The position numbers and the translations under genes are program-made. Of a DNA stretch of 57,418 nucleotides, positions 34,901 to 45,448 are shown piece by piece. The notes beneath the pieces are model-generated. The model did no database searches. It was given only the letters and a program-made list of their open reading frames with translations, and had not been told where the DNA came from. Numbering within the stretch: the stretch's first letter is position 1; the number at the start of each line of letters is the position of its first letter. Source of the stretch: Branchiostoma floridae (Eukaryota; Chordata; Leptocardii; Amphioxiformes; Branchiostomatidae); assembly GCF_000003815.2 (NCBI RefSeq), contig NC_049990.1, forward strand, positions 14,492,110 to 14,549,527, in the 5' to 3' direction.

Positions 34901-37900
34901 TTAAAGTTTGCAATTTCGTCGCAGAGAGGTCACTGTCATACGTTATGGAGGTGGCTTATTATATTTTAACGTTGTTATCTTGTATCTAGGTGGCTTTTGG
35001 TTCAAAGCTGCAAGAAAATGGCACGTTTGTCTTGGAAGCCAGTACCCCATGGAATACCACCTTCTATGGAGAAAACAACTCGGCATTAGACGAGTTCACA
35101 GTCGTCGACTCAACTCCAACATATTTGCCATTTACAAACAGCAATGTTACCACTGATGCCTTACCAATAACATCTCTACTAACCACTAGTAAGTAATGTT
35201 GGTTTAAGTTTATTCAGATATCATTAATTCTAACTTTATGAATATCCTTAGCTAACTATTTTGGTGATGCTTCTTTTGAGTTCTGTAACATTTGATAACA
35301 ATGGCTTATTATTGTATTGTTGTCGTTATTTGAATTTTTTACAAAAGACCCGAATAAGTGTGCCAAGAAACCATGTAAATATGGCACCTGCCAAAACAAA
35401 GGTGGAGGCTATAATTGTAAATGTTCACTATTATGGACTGGACAGAACTGCTAGCAATGTGATTTATTCTTCTGTACTATTTAAACCTTATACATTCAGC
35501 ATTTACTATATATTTTATATATATAGCAGTCAACTATTCTTTCTTAGATAATAATCAAACACTGCTTTCATTTTATTTTTACATACTTAGTATCTGTAAT
35601 TTAACATTGAGCTATTATCCCTTCGCTAACCATTCCACAATACATTATTCTTTCCACAGTCATTGTCGAGTGTAGTAGTAACGCCTGTCAGCATGGACAG
35701 TGCGTGAACAAAGATGGCGGCTACAAATGTACCTGCATACCCGGATGGACTGGACAGAACTGTCAGCAAGGTGCGTTTAAGAATCTTTTTTTCATAATTC
35801 CGTATTCATTATCTGTAATCTAGCATTAAGGTATTCTCCCGTAGTTAACAAGTAAACAATTCTTTTTTTCATTACACAGACATTGACGAGTGTATTGGGG
35901 GCCCATGCCAACAAGGACGCTGTGTGAACAAAGATGGCGGCTACAAATGTACCTGCTCGCCTGGATGGACTGGACAGAACTGTCAGCAAGGTAATTATCA
36001 AACTTCCTAATTCTAACATATTCATTATCTGTAAGAAAGATGGCGGCTTTAAATGTACCTGCTCACCTTGATGGACCAGAGAGAACTGTCAGCAAGGTGT
36101 TTTTAAGATTTTATTATTATTACTTACTTATCCAGTATCTGTAATCTAGCATTCAAATATTCTTCTATAGTCAACAATCACACAATATCTAATTCATTTT
36201 ACAGACATTGACGAGTGATTTTTTCTACATATTCTGTAACTTCAAGCTAGCATACATGTAAAGGTTTTGCAATCTTAGTTAACCATTCCACAATAATTTA
36301 TTCTTTACACAGATATTAACGAGTGTCCTCTGAGCCCCTGCCAACATGGACATTGTGTAAACAAAGATGGCGGCTACAAATGTATCTGCTCGCCTGGATG
36401 GACTGGACAGAACTGTCAGCAAGGTGTTTTAAGACTTTATACATTCTAACATATTCTGTATCTGCAATCTAGCATTAAGCTACTCTCTCTTAATTAATTA
36501 TAACCATCCACTATGACATATTGATTACACAGACATTGACGAGTGTACAAGGAACCCCTGCCGACATGGACAATGTGTGAACAAAGATGGCGGCTAAAGA
36601 TGTACCTGCTCACCTGGATGGACTGGACAGAACTGTCAGCAAGGTGTGTTTGAGATTTTTCTTCATTCCCCCATATTCAGTACAGTCAAACCCGTCTATA
36701 GCGGCCACTCAAGGGACTGGTCAAAATTGGCCACTATAGAGAAAATGCTGATTAATTGACCACAAGCAATAACTTAAGCTACACATGGTTTTAGTACCCT
36801 TTGATCTTTATTCACATATTACAGAAGTTTACATGTACTGCAATGATTGTTGCACCATATGTATTAAGAAAACAAAAGCTAAATTAAAGTTTTAAACGTT
36901 CTACAGTTGGTATTGTCTGAAGAGACCGGTATCTGTCGTCATATTTCTTTGATCCTTCGGCTTGGATCCTTTCATACTTTTTTTATACGCCGTCCGTGTG
37001 TTCACGCTCACGTCCACACGCCAGATTCCCCCATTATGCTAATGTAGTACTCACCAGACAAGCCTGTCATTTTAGACTTATCTCTTAATAAATATAAGAA
37101 TAAAATCCTGCATTGCCTGAAGTTCATATCATCTTATCTGCGTAACAACTTATTTAGAATATTAGCATGAAAGTTCATCTGTGTTGGTAGAATACATTAT
37201 GGAAATTGCTAAACTTTTTTTCCAACACGAATTAATATAGGGACTTACCCTAAATTTTCGGTCAACTCCGTCGACCTTGTTCACAGAATGACCCTATCTC
37301 CAGCAGTGACGGCAGGAACACGCCACTTTTGCAGGAGGGGGTCATAAGTATCAGAGAGTCTGTGCCGCCCCCCGTCTCATATACATATAGAGTTTGGCGG
37401 GCCATTCCATTTCCGCTGGACAAAGTCAAAATCTTAGACTCAGAACAGGATTTCTTCGCGCGAGGAGTGAAGGAGGCAGTGTACATTAGAGCCCACCGGC
37501 CCACACTCAACAGAGACGGGGGGCGGCACAGACTCTCTGATACTTATGACTCCCTCCTGCAAAAGTGGCGTGTTCCTGCCATCACTGCTGGAGATAGGGT
37601 CATTCTGTGAACAAGGTCGACGGAGTTGACCGAAAATTTAGGGTAAGTCCCTATATTAATTCGTGTTGGAAAGAAAGTTTAGCAATTTCCATTATTTTAG
37701 AATATTTTTGTTATGTAGATTAACCTCAACGATAGTGTATTTGAACGTAACTTTACCACAATTTACCTCCGTAATAGTGGTATCGTCTGTTATATCACAT
37801 CATTTGTTGACGGGTAGGTAGTTTTGTAGGGTTTTAAATCCGGCGTAGGGTGTACGTGACGCTACGGCCGCTGTATGGCCGAACGCGTGCCGGACCCTAG

Positions 37901-40900
37901 ATCGGCCGTCCGCCGTTGCCGTAATCGGCAGTGTTTCTGTATCTTCGGGACCGGAAATCGTGTGGCCGTGACCGCGTTGGACGGGTGGCCGCTAAGCCTA
38001 TTTCTTAATCATTACAAATCCAAGGGACCGACAAAAAGTGGCCACCATGGCCAGGTGGCCGGTATGCAAAGGTGGCCGCTAATACAGACTTGGCTGTATC
38101 TGCAATCTATAATTATTGAGGTATTCCCCTTTAGTCAACAAGCACATGATATTTCATTCATTACACAGACATTGACGAGTGTATTGGGGGCCCGTGCCAA
38201 CATGGAAGTTGTGTAAACAAAGATGGTGGCTACAAATGCACCTGCTTACCTGGATGGACTGGACATAACTGCCAGGATGGTAAGTTCGATGTTGTGGAGT
38301 TATTCCTTTAGTAATTTGATGACGTCCTCAATACGTCATATCACCGCAAATTTCTTAAAATCTTAAGATATTATGTCTACATCATTGTCAAAAAATTCGG
38401 TGGTCATAGGATAGGATATGCGAAATGCTCTGTACACAAGGCTGTCATCTTATACACAAGGATTTATCTCAATGGACCTGAAGTGCAAATTCAAATACAT
38501 CATGGCATGTGACAATCCCTGCATGACAGATATAGGAAAATATATCAAAGAAGGTTTAGACATTACAAATTCCTCCATTGATTGTAAAAGCCTCCAATAA
38601 CCGTAAGAAACTTATCCCATACTACAACTTCTGTATTAGTTAGATAAGCGTTAAGTTATAGAACTGTAGTTATGTAGATGCCATACTTTGTACCCCGTAC
38701 AATTGTCGTGCAATAAAACAATATGATACGATAGGTCGTTATAGTGATACTTTTTACAAGAGTTGAAAATATGGATGCATATTCATAGATGGATATTGTG
38801 CGTATACATATAGATAGGCAGGCAGTGGAACCGAGTGAGGTATCCAACGTATAGTACAATTCCCAATTTTACTTCAGCTCTGCAGTGTCCCAGTACATGG
38901 AGAAAATACGACAACCACTGCTACAAACTGATGACAGACACGGTCAGCTGGTCTACAGCGAGAACACGATGCTTACAACATGGCGCAATTCTTGCCTCAA
39001 TCAACAATGAGGCTGAGAACAATTTCGTCAAAAACCTCATCTCTAAGTGTGAGTAACATTCAAAAGCCTTTGTTCATAAATGTATATCTTTTCTATAAGT
39101 CTGGGTAACATTTGCAAGCTTTTGCTAAAAATGTATCTCTTTTGTCTGTACATCATAATTATAACAATTATACATTATTCCTTATCACTTCTAGCCCTTA
39201 TCATCTCTTTCATCCTTAAATTTATGCTAAGAAATACATCACAAACAAAACATTTTTTTTACATTCAAATTGCAGCTTAACCTGTCTGCAGTGACCACTG
39301 CATAGGAAAAAAATGTTTAAAGCACAGAAAGTGGCTACTATATATGAGTTTATTTTCAAGTTGAAATGATAAGTAAGGAGCCCTCAAAAATTTCCAAAAT
39401 TTATTGTTTTCTTTTTATGCCATATCAGTTTATCGTTTGAATAAAAAACGGCAAAATGTATGTGCCAAAATTGTTAAACATACATGCGGTGTTTACTTAA
39501 ACCTGGATCTAATAGTCAATATCCAATATCTACCAAAAACAAAAGAGAGAAAAGCTCGGGCAGGCAAATGTGCCATATTCCATAACTCAAGAGTCGACTG
39601 AGTTACATACTATTTTTCTTTGATTGCAGTTAGAGAGTATAGGAAGCATCCATCTATCTGGATTGGTCTACATAAAAAAGATGGGAAATGGAAGTGGACT
39701 GATGGGTCGAGCATTGGCTACAAAAACTGGGCCCGAGGAGAGCCAAATAACAGTCTTATCTACTCGATTTTTAGGGGAGAGAACTGTGTCTCTGTATTTT
39801 TCAAGGTGTGTAAATCTTATTTTTTAACTAAAAGTCATTATCTTTAGCTCCCAACCTTTACTAACGAGACGATAACGCGTAATGTGCGTACTCAATTGTT
39901 TAACCTCAAACACCCGAGTGGGGTCCATTTGGACCCCAGGCGTACATTTTGAAGTGCCATTTAAACATTTTTGATCTGAAGAAAAAATCCTTCCGTGACT
40001 TTGTCAGTCAATATGTCTTATACCTTCTCCTAAGTTCTCGCAAAGATTGGCACAATATAGTGGAAATTATAAAGAAAGTTTGTGTTCAGTCCCTCTGGGG
40101 TCCAAACGGACCCCAGCGAAAATGTGCAGTTTTTAAAACAAACTTTGGAGGCTAACTCCTTAACCACTTACAGTATGACTACCATTCTTTAAGACAATAA
40201 TAAGAATGCAAACCTAAATCATCACAAAAATTTCTGTGTCATCAACATGTAATGTGACGACATTATGACATCATTTGCCTAATCAGGGCGGCCATCTTGG
40301 ATTTTGACCAATGACGTCATGAAATTAGCATAAATTATAAACTTTTAGTCATGAAAATTGCATTGAATTTCATAGAATTTAATTGTTGTCAGAAAACAGG
40401 TGTAGTTTACCAAGAAAACCTTGTTTAAATTGAAATTGTCAAATGTTGGCAAAAATATGCCTGTTAGAATATGGTTGCCATGGCAACCCCCAAAAATGAT
40501 AAACTTACTTTATTGACCAAAAACTTTTGCAAACAAAATATTGTGATAAATTACCAAGTTTCGTAGCTTTAACTCTAGCCGTTAATGAGTTATGCTACAT
40601 AAATACAAAATTCCCGTATCTGGTCGGAACAGGTTTAGTGCAAAACGTGGTCCTTCTGAACTTCTGCATAAATTATGATAATGAGTTGGAATTAGCAACA
40701 CCTTAACATCTCAAAATCTTCCTCTTACATTGACGAAGCTATGTATATACAATCGTCGCCGATAAGAAATTGTACTGAGATTTTATGAACAAAACATTTT
40801 GGGGTCCGTTTGGACCCCACTCGGTCATTTTAGTCGCAAAAAAAGGTCGGGTGCTTGAGGGTTAAGCTAAAGCTAAGGGTACAACCCGCCGTACTTGCAA

Positions 40901-42053
40901 TTTGTCCGTACGTTTTTTATGGTTGGGAAGGCCACGTCCGCCACGTACTTCTGCAAAGCTGTTCAAGCTGTACATGGCAAGCGCGTCGCCTGTACTGGCA
41001 CGTACGGGGGGCGAATCCACGGCACACAAAGTTTTGCCTGCACGTAAAGTTCTACGGCGTGTCTGCGTGCTTCAAAATACGTCAGATTCCCTACAAGTTC
41101 GTACGGAGGCGGTACTTACTACTTACGGATCCCAAAAGATTGCCCACGTTTTGGCACGTAGCACGTATCTGCACGTAGACAGCACGTATTTGCACGTACG
41201 GCGGGCTGTGCCCTTAGCTTTACTAAATATGCACTCATACTGCACTTGCGTCAGGCCTGAGTTACTGCGAGGTTTATTTATGGTCACTACGTCACTGTTT
41301 TCTTATTTTCTCCTTTTTTATGATTTAGATATTACTTAATACGTAAATGTAAAAGTATGACTAACAAGACGACAAAATACACATAAAGGAAATTCGTTTT
41401 TATAATTCGTGAAGTATCTTTCGAAACCCGCATTGACGCAAGCGTGACACAGGTGCAGTGAGAGTGCACCTTATGAGAGGGTTATAGTCTTCAAGCCGTG
41501 GTCCACTGTTCATTGTACTTGTTGAAAAAGTTCGTGTAATTTTCTTCATACAAAGAACCTGGAAAAACTATACGTAGAGGTTGTCTTTTCTGTCACGAAC
41601 ACTGGAAGATTAGCACTATAACAAGCTATACTGGCTCCCTTAACTTTAAAAATTTCATTTTGAACGTGGAATACATCAGCCTTTAGACTCTCATTGACAA
41701 TTTAAATATGATTTTGACATCAAAGGTCTATTTATTTAATGATCATATTTTGAGCAGTGGTACATATTCCTTATCTAATGGCAATAGTAAGCATTAAATA
41801 ATTGAAACAAAGACATCAACACAATGAATTGTTGCATACTCAGCACAAACAAGATACGCGTTCTTTTTACTATGATTGTATAAAGGGAAAAAATTGCTAA
41901 TGCCACGAATGAAGATTTAAATCAAATCCCGTGTTATCTTTTTTACAGGCCCACAAACACAAGAATCTTTGGGCAAAACAGAAGTACCAAGGAGAATGGA
42001 ATGACGCCAAATGCGGCTCTTCCTTTGACTACATTTGCGAGAAACCAATGTAA
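28943..42053 (+). CDS. Type II membrane lectin: YxxP-repeat cytoplasmic region, TM, stalk, EGF repeats, C-type lectin domain
   Basis: Inferred exons: 28943-28961 (tentative), 31785-32798, 34090-34223, 34990-35188, EGF exons 35660-35770, 35880-35990, 36313-36423 and 38169-38279, then lectin exons 38878-39048, 39630-39805 and 41949-42053. They total 753 codons plus stop, with all phases consistent. There is no signal peptide; the membrane segment near residue 350 separates a tyrosine-rich N-terminal cytoplasmic part from an EGF/CTLD ectodomain. The C-type lectin domain has EPN and WND, the calcium and mannose-type sugar-binding motifs. The likely role is a calcium-dependent sugar-binding surface receptor able to recruit SH2 proteins; the signalling part is inference. 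Decayed EGF exons lie among the intact ones. Confidence 0.82.
29846..30900. repeat. Pair of diverged direct repeats about 840 bp apart
   Basis: The stretch GATACAATAGTATGGGCGTGG near 29853 matches GATGCAATAGTGTGGGCGTGG near 30695. Further shared words follow (TCTAAATTAGT, ATAGCAGCAACAC, ACTAAGGTAT) in the same order over about 200 bp. It lies in the intron or upstream region of the lectin gene, with no coding content. Confidence 0.5.
31520..31611. mobile_element. Short foldback (TGAGTACCATCC)
   Basis: TGAGTACCATCCTCCGTAGT pairs with the inverted ACTATGGAGGATGGTACTCA around a short loop. A related foldback with CTGGATACCATCATC ends lies at 34439-34557, so the two form a small MITE family in introns of the same gene. 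Confidence 0.65.
31785..32798 (+). CDS. Lectin receptor exon 2: tandem YxxP repeats
   Basis: The first 150 residues are polar and charged and include YTNM, a PI3K-type YxxM motif. Three copies of a unit of about 58 residues follow, each carrying [20 protein letters not shown] and YEYKDP (one copy YENKNP). I count ten YxxP motifs; YDxP and YxxP are classical Crk/Nck SH2 ligands, as in the p130Cas substrate region. The ATG at 31787 has G at -3 and G at +4. The exon ends in phase 1 at AGAG/GTATGT. Confidence 0.85.
34090..34223 (+). CDS. Lectin receptor exon 3: membrane segment
   Basis: [20 protein letters not shown] leads into [17 protein letters not shown], a single membrane helix, then TQTTSGGR. 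Phase 1 entry and phase 0 exit match the membrane exons of the NHL and collagen-C4-like genes here. Confidence 0.85.
34439..34557. mobile_element. Short foldback (CCTGGATACCATCATC)
   Basis: The left end CCTGGATACCATCATC pairs with GATGATGGTACCCAGG at the right, with CCAGTGG repeated inverted inside. An extra partial left end occurs at 34397. It resembles the foldback at 31520. Confidence 0.6.
34990..35188 (+). CDS. Lectin receptor exon 4: Thr/Ser/Asn-rich stalk
   Basis: It encodes [19 protein letters not shown] and then a Thr-rich run with NGT, NTT, NNS and NVT sequons. It exits in phase 1. No domain is recognised; it acts as a glycosylated stalk by appearance. Confidence 0.75.
35348..35457 (+). 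pseudogene. Decayed EGF exon with in-frame TAG
   Basis: It follows the EGF exon pattern ([20 protein letters not shown]) but ends NC-stop, at TAG 35452-35454 where the other copies have CAG. The base before the donor is T instead of G. Skipping it keeps the frame because EGF exons here are phase 1-1. Confidence 0.75.
35660..35770 (+). CDS. EGF exon (intact)
   Basis: A 111-nt phase 1-1 exon with six cysteines: [20 protein letters not shown], then [12 protein letters not shown]. It lacks the Asp-x-Asp start of the calcium-binding copies. Confidence 0.85.
35880..35990 (+). CDS. Calcium-binding-type EGF exon (intact)
   Basis: A 111-nt phase 1-1 exon starting [20 protein letters not shown] and ending WTGQNCQQ. 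The DIDEC start is the calcium-binding EGF signature. Confidence 0.88.
36033..36096 (+). pseudogene. Truncated EGF exon remnant
   Basis: Only the 3' half of the EGF exon is present (AAGATGGCGGCTTTAAATG to CAGCAAG/GTG), with an in-frame TGA where the others read CCTGGATGG. There is no acceptor or N-terminal half. Confidence 0.75.
36205..36218 (+). pseudogene. EGF exon 5' remnant
   Basis: TTTTACAG followed by ACATTGACGAGTGA is the acceptor and first codons of an EGF exon, cut short by TGA and unrelated sequence. Confidence 0.6.
36313..36423 (+). CDS. EGF exon (intact)
   Basis: A 111-nt phase 1-1 exon, [20 protein letters not shown] to WTGQNCQQ, with all six cysteines. Confidence 0.88.
36533..36643 (+). 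pseudogene. EGF exon with in-frame TAA
   Basis: It has full length and intact splice sites ([20 protein letters not shown]), but TAC of the conserved GGY codon is TAA at 36595-36597. Inclusion would truncate the protein before the lectin domain; skipping preserves frame. Confidence 0.85.
37199..37694. repeat. Foldback with two 180-bp arms
   Basis: The left arm (37199-37378) and right arm (37513-37694) are near-perfect inverted copies; both contain CGGTCAACTCCGTCGACCTT (or its complement) and CTGTGCCGCCCCC. The 134-bp loop holds the unique part of a retroelement-like frame. Confidence 0.85.
37389..37562 (+). pseudogene. Retroelement endonuclease C-terminus fragment
   Basis: An open stretch encodes [20 protein letters not shown], then RPTLNRDGG and a LSDTYDSLL tail. 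The pattern R..KEA..I....P.LNR.GG resembles the C-terminal part of GIY-YIG endonuclease domains carried by invertebrate retroelements. It has no catalytic N-terminal half and no reverse transcriptase nearby. The family call is from memory of the pattern, so it is tentative. Confidence 0.5.
38169..38279 (+). CDS. EGF exon (intact, last)
   Basis: A 111-nt phase 1-1 exon, [20 protein letters not shown] to WTGHNCQD, separated from the previous EGF exon by a composite transposon insertion. Confidence 0.88.
38878..42053 (+). CDS. Lectin receptor terminal exons: C-type lectin domain
   Basis: Three exons (38878-39048, 39630-39805, 41949-42053) encode about 150 residues. The first begins [19 protein letters not shown], with the first disulfide of a long-form domain. 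The second has [17 protein letters not shown] and GEPNN, then ENCV. The third has [18 protein letters not shown] and the stop TAA at 42051-42053. EPN plus WND with Glu/Asn/Asp ligands predicts calcium-dependent binding of mannose-type sugars. The last intron holds three MITEs back to back. Confidence 0.9.
39904..40861. mobile_element. TTAA-flanked element with GGGGTCC-capped ends
   Basis: TTAA lies on both sides (39900-39903, 40862-40865). The ends read CCTCAAACACCCGAGTGG on the left and the inverted TCGGGTGCTTGAGGG on the right, each followed by GGGGTCC and GGACCCC words. The interior, in reverse complement, aligns with the TTAA elements at 44114, 47187 and 56600. It has no transposase frame. 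TTAA plus CCC ends suggest piggyBac-type mobilisation. Confidence 0.8.
40868..41222. mobile_element. MITE with TAAAGCTAAGGG termini
   Basis: The left end TAAAGCTAAGGGTACAACCC pairs with the right end GGGCTGTGCCCTTAGCTTTA. The interior is GC-rich with repeated CACGTA words. Long open frames cross it but show no protein family. It abuts the TTAA element on its left by only a few bases. Confidence 0.75.
41229..41471. mobile_element. MITE related to the element at 117-303
   Basis: The inverted ends GCACTCATACTGCACTTGCG and CAGGTGCAGTGAGAGTGC flank an interior that matches, in reverse complement, the TGTGTATTTTGTCGTC region of the element near the window start. Confidence 0.65.
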
Positions 42054-43023
42054 CAACAAGAACTCAGACCGAATAGTGTTAACATTTTCGAGTGACGCAT
42101 TATAAATCACTCACGTCACATTTATTATACGAATAAGAACCTCAAAGTCTAAGTCTAAGTCTAACTGATTGAAAGCTTGTTGCTAAGCGCTTTATTTTGT
42201 GTACGGATATAGAGTTTAAAATTGAAACGTTATGTTTGATACCATCACAGATGAACTTATATATAGGTATAAGATCTAATTTGCAAAAATCATATATGTT
42301 GATCATTTTTCCCACAGATATAACAAAAGAAATGTCTTTTCTTAAAAAAAAATAATATGGGGAGATTCCTTATTAATCAAGTAAATGAGCACTGATTTGC
42401 ATACTTTATGTGTACATTTCGTAACTTCAAAATGCCGCAAGAATTAATTAACCCATAAACTTAATAATTATATAGAATTATAGCATTTTCTCAAAAATTT
42501 CTATTTGAATTAGCTTCAGATTTGCACAATCACCATATGCTAATGAGAATCAACATTCAAGCTATCTAACGCCGAATTTAATCCGCCAACCTTTTGTTAA
42601 GTTTTTCTTTTTCAATTTTTTAAAGAAAAAATCCTTGCACTTCCAAAAGAAAGCGGCTATCCTAATTCCTCTCCCTTTGAAGATTTATGTACTACTTAAA
42701 CATCATGGTCACGGCGAATCAAGAACACGAGATAGAAATACTGGAAGTACTGCTGCAGTACCAAAAAGGGCATCAGATGGCCCAAAATCAATTTATTTAG
42801 ATGTCTCTATACCAACCAACATTATGACAGTAATTTCAAAGACAATTTAGTGCACACGAACGCTGTGACGTGTGTTGAAAACTTACATAGCGCAGTCTTG
42901 TCGACTCGGTATTTGTAGTCATTTGTTTCCCGATAGTGAAAACATGGTGTTTTTGCGGGTGTTTTTTTTCTTCTTTTATGAAGTTTCAATGGCAACCATG
43001 TAATACTTATTTTTATTGTCGTT

Positions 43024-43095
43024 GATGTGGTTCTAACTTTCATTGACTTAAATATCTCCGATGTGGTTCTAACTTTCATTGACTTAAATATCTCC
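43024..43095. repeat. 36-bp exact tandem duplication
   Basis: The unit beginning GATGTGGTTCTAACTTTCAT occurs twice without a mismatch. Confidence 0.9.
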
Positions 43096-44113
43096 ATATT
43101 GCATCTATATTTAAAAAATGCACAAAAAAAAGAAACTTATGTTGCTAATTGCGATACTCCACGTCCATGATTCTTTGATTTACAAAATATGCTTACTATT
43201 TTGACAACGCCTCAGGGGCGAGCATTATGGTTAACGGGTGTTAGCTTGACCAAAGCCTGGCCAACGTAGCAAACTAGGCTCCACTGTTGAATACCTCGTA
43301 AAGCAACATGTTACCTTTTCTATATACTTATCCAGGTTCAAGCTGCCAATGAACTTGTCATTAATAGGCTGCTTTTGGATGCACTTCAAGAGTGTGTGGC
43401 ATCTACTAAAATATTAAGTTCCAGCTTTTCCACTGCCCCAATTTAGTTGTAAACTATTTGATACTCTCGTATGTACCAGTTATCAGTGTCTTTAAAGTGT
43501 GCAACTATTTCATTCTACCTAAAATGTTTGTACTGTGTATATATCCATATGTATGTGGTCAAAGGTAGATGCCTATTGGCCATATTGTATTCTCTCCGAT
43601 GCTATTTGAATGGAGTAGAAAAGGAAAATTGCTGTGAGGTGAACATCCTGTATTTTCTGTAAGAAGTTGCCGAAAGTTTAAAGTTTTTTTCAACTGTTAA
43701 AAATGTTGCCTTTGTAGTTTTTTTTAGTATTATTATAATAATGCATTGCGCATAATAAATGTCATTGCGTATGTACGCCTTGTATATTTCTTCAAGTTGC
43801 AAGGTATAACAGCATTTTGCTTTCTTAACTCTCCTTTTTGCAGAAATTGTAACTAAAGAATCCCTTTTACAACTTATCATTTGAAACTATAACAAGTACT
43901 ACATTTAGAAGTTTTGGAAGTATGCCTTGTAGAAATTCAATACATATTTTGGAAGTACTTTTTCACATTATTCATATATTCTTTTCAGAATTTTTCAAAG
44001 TATATGAGATATGAGCTTGAAAACTTGAAATAACTATTTGATGACTCGGACATTACTTTTTGAAAAGTCACACCTGAAATTATATTCTCAACTGAACTCC
44101 ATATTCGCTTTAA

Positions 44114-45035
44114 CCCTATCCAGACCGGGGGGGGGGGGGGCTAAAAGTGCCCGCGCCAACTTTGACGTGCTATAACTGCCGAACGACGTGTGCTAGGACT
44201 ACGAAACTTGGTGACTTTTCCTAAAATATTGTTGGCAACAATTTCGCGAAAAAATTTTGAAATTGTAATGTTTCGTGTTGTCATGACAACGGGTTTCTGA
44301 CAGGCATATTTTACCAAATTTACTAATTTCAGTTTGATATATGAGATTTCATGGTTTTATTGCGAGACCACACTTGTTTATCTATATCATTAACATCTTG
44401 CGTAATTTTAAATTACATTTCTAATTAAATATTCATAATTCATGCTAATTTGATGACGTCATTGCTCAAAATCCAAGATGGCGGACAATGCCATCATCAA
44501 CCTTAAATACATGTTATTTTTACTCAAATTCCGTCAAAATCTTTTATTTTCTTACAAAATACAATCATTTGAACCCTTTTAGTCCACTTCTATTGGGTTT
44601 TGGGGTTATATGTAGAAAAAAACGTATTTCAGAAAATTCAAGCTTGTCGATCCAAGATGGCGGACAAATGACGTCATTTTCTGACGTCATACAGGCGTCA
44701 GCGTCGTCGTCATTGGCAACAAAAGACTTGGCAGACTTAAAACCAAAGAAGTTACCGTTTATAGTTATCGTTTTGTTTAATACCTTTAGGTGTAGCGAAA
44801 ATTCAATATTTAGACGATTTTAGCCGAAAATATGACATTATGACGTCATAATTACGTTATATTACGTTATTACGATACCAAAATTACAGAAAATATAAAA
44901 CTTTACTAGTACATCATCTCCTGAAAATTTGGTGATCGTAACACAAGCCGTTTTGAAATTACAAGGGGGGGGGGGGGTCAAAAGAGCCCCCCCCCCCCGT
45001 CCCAGGTATCCCAAAAAAGCCCGGTCTGGATAGGG
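44114..45035. mobile_element. TTAA-flanked MITE (CCCTATCCAGACCGG), copy 1
   Basis: TTAA flanks at 44110-44113 and 45036-45039. The ends CCCTATCCAGACCGG and its inverse CCGGTCTGGATAGGG are followed by long G or C runs. The interior holds TGACGTCA and CCAAGATGGCGGAC words. It is 922 bp with no transposase. Confidence 0.85.
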
Positions 45036-45448
45036 TTAAATAGTAGGATTTGGCCAAATAAACAAATCAAACAAAACAAAACAAAGCGAACAACAGTCTA
45101 AAAGCTGTGAAACAACAGTTGAACATGAGGATTACCCTAACCGTGCACAAATTGGACAGCCTTTGTAAGGAAAAAGATCGTTTGAATTCGAATATTGAGA
45201 ATACCGACGCTAGCGAAAGAGGTGAGGGCGAGAGTACACAGGTCCGAATCGGGTGAATACCGTGTTACCAAGAAAGGGCAGCAAAACAAATCTGCGCGTT
45301 TAGTACAGAAATCCCAGGATAACAATAACACATCCTTACTATCGGAATTTATTAGCAAGCGGGTTAAATTCAAGCCGAATATGTTAGAGGCTGAAACAGT
45401 TAGACGGGGGCCTTCAAGACAAACGACTTTTTCTGAGACTTATTAATA

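Larger units (their letters stand above)
36681..38098. mobile_element. MITE family B copy split by a nested insertion
   Basis: The ends TACAGTCAAACCCGTCTATA and CTAATACAGACTTGGCTGTA match the 182-bp element at 4336-4517, including GGGACCGACAAAAAGTGGCC near the right end. Here about 1.25 kb of other sequence separates the two ends, including the foldback listed next. It sits between EGF exons. Confidence 0.7.

Noticed and set aside
40855-41339. Open frames of 107 and 145 codons
   Set aside because: They lie across two MITEs, have no family resemblance and no splice support.
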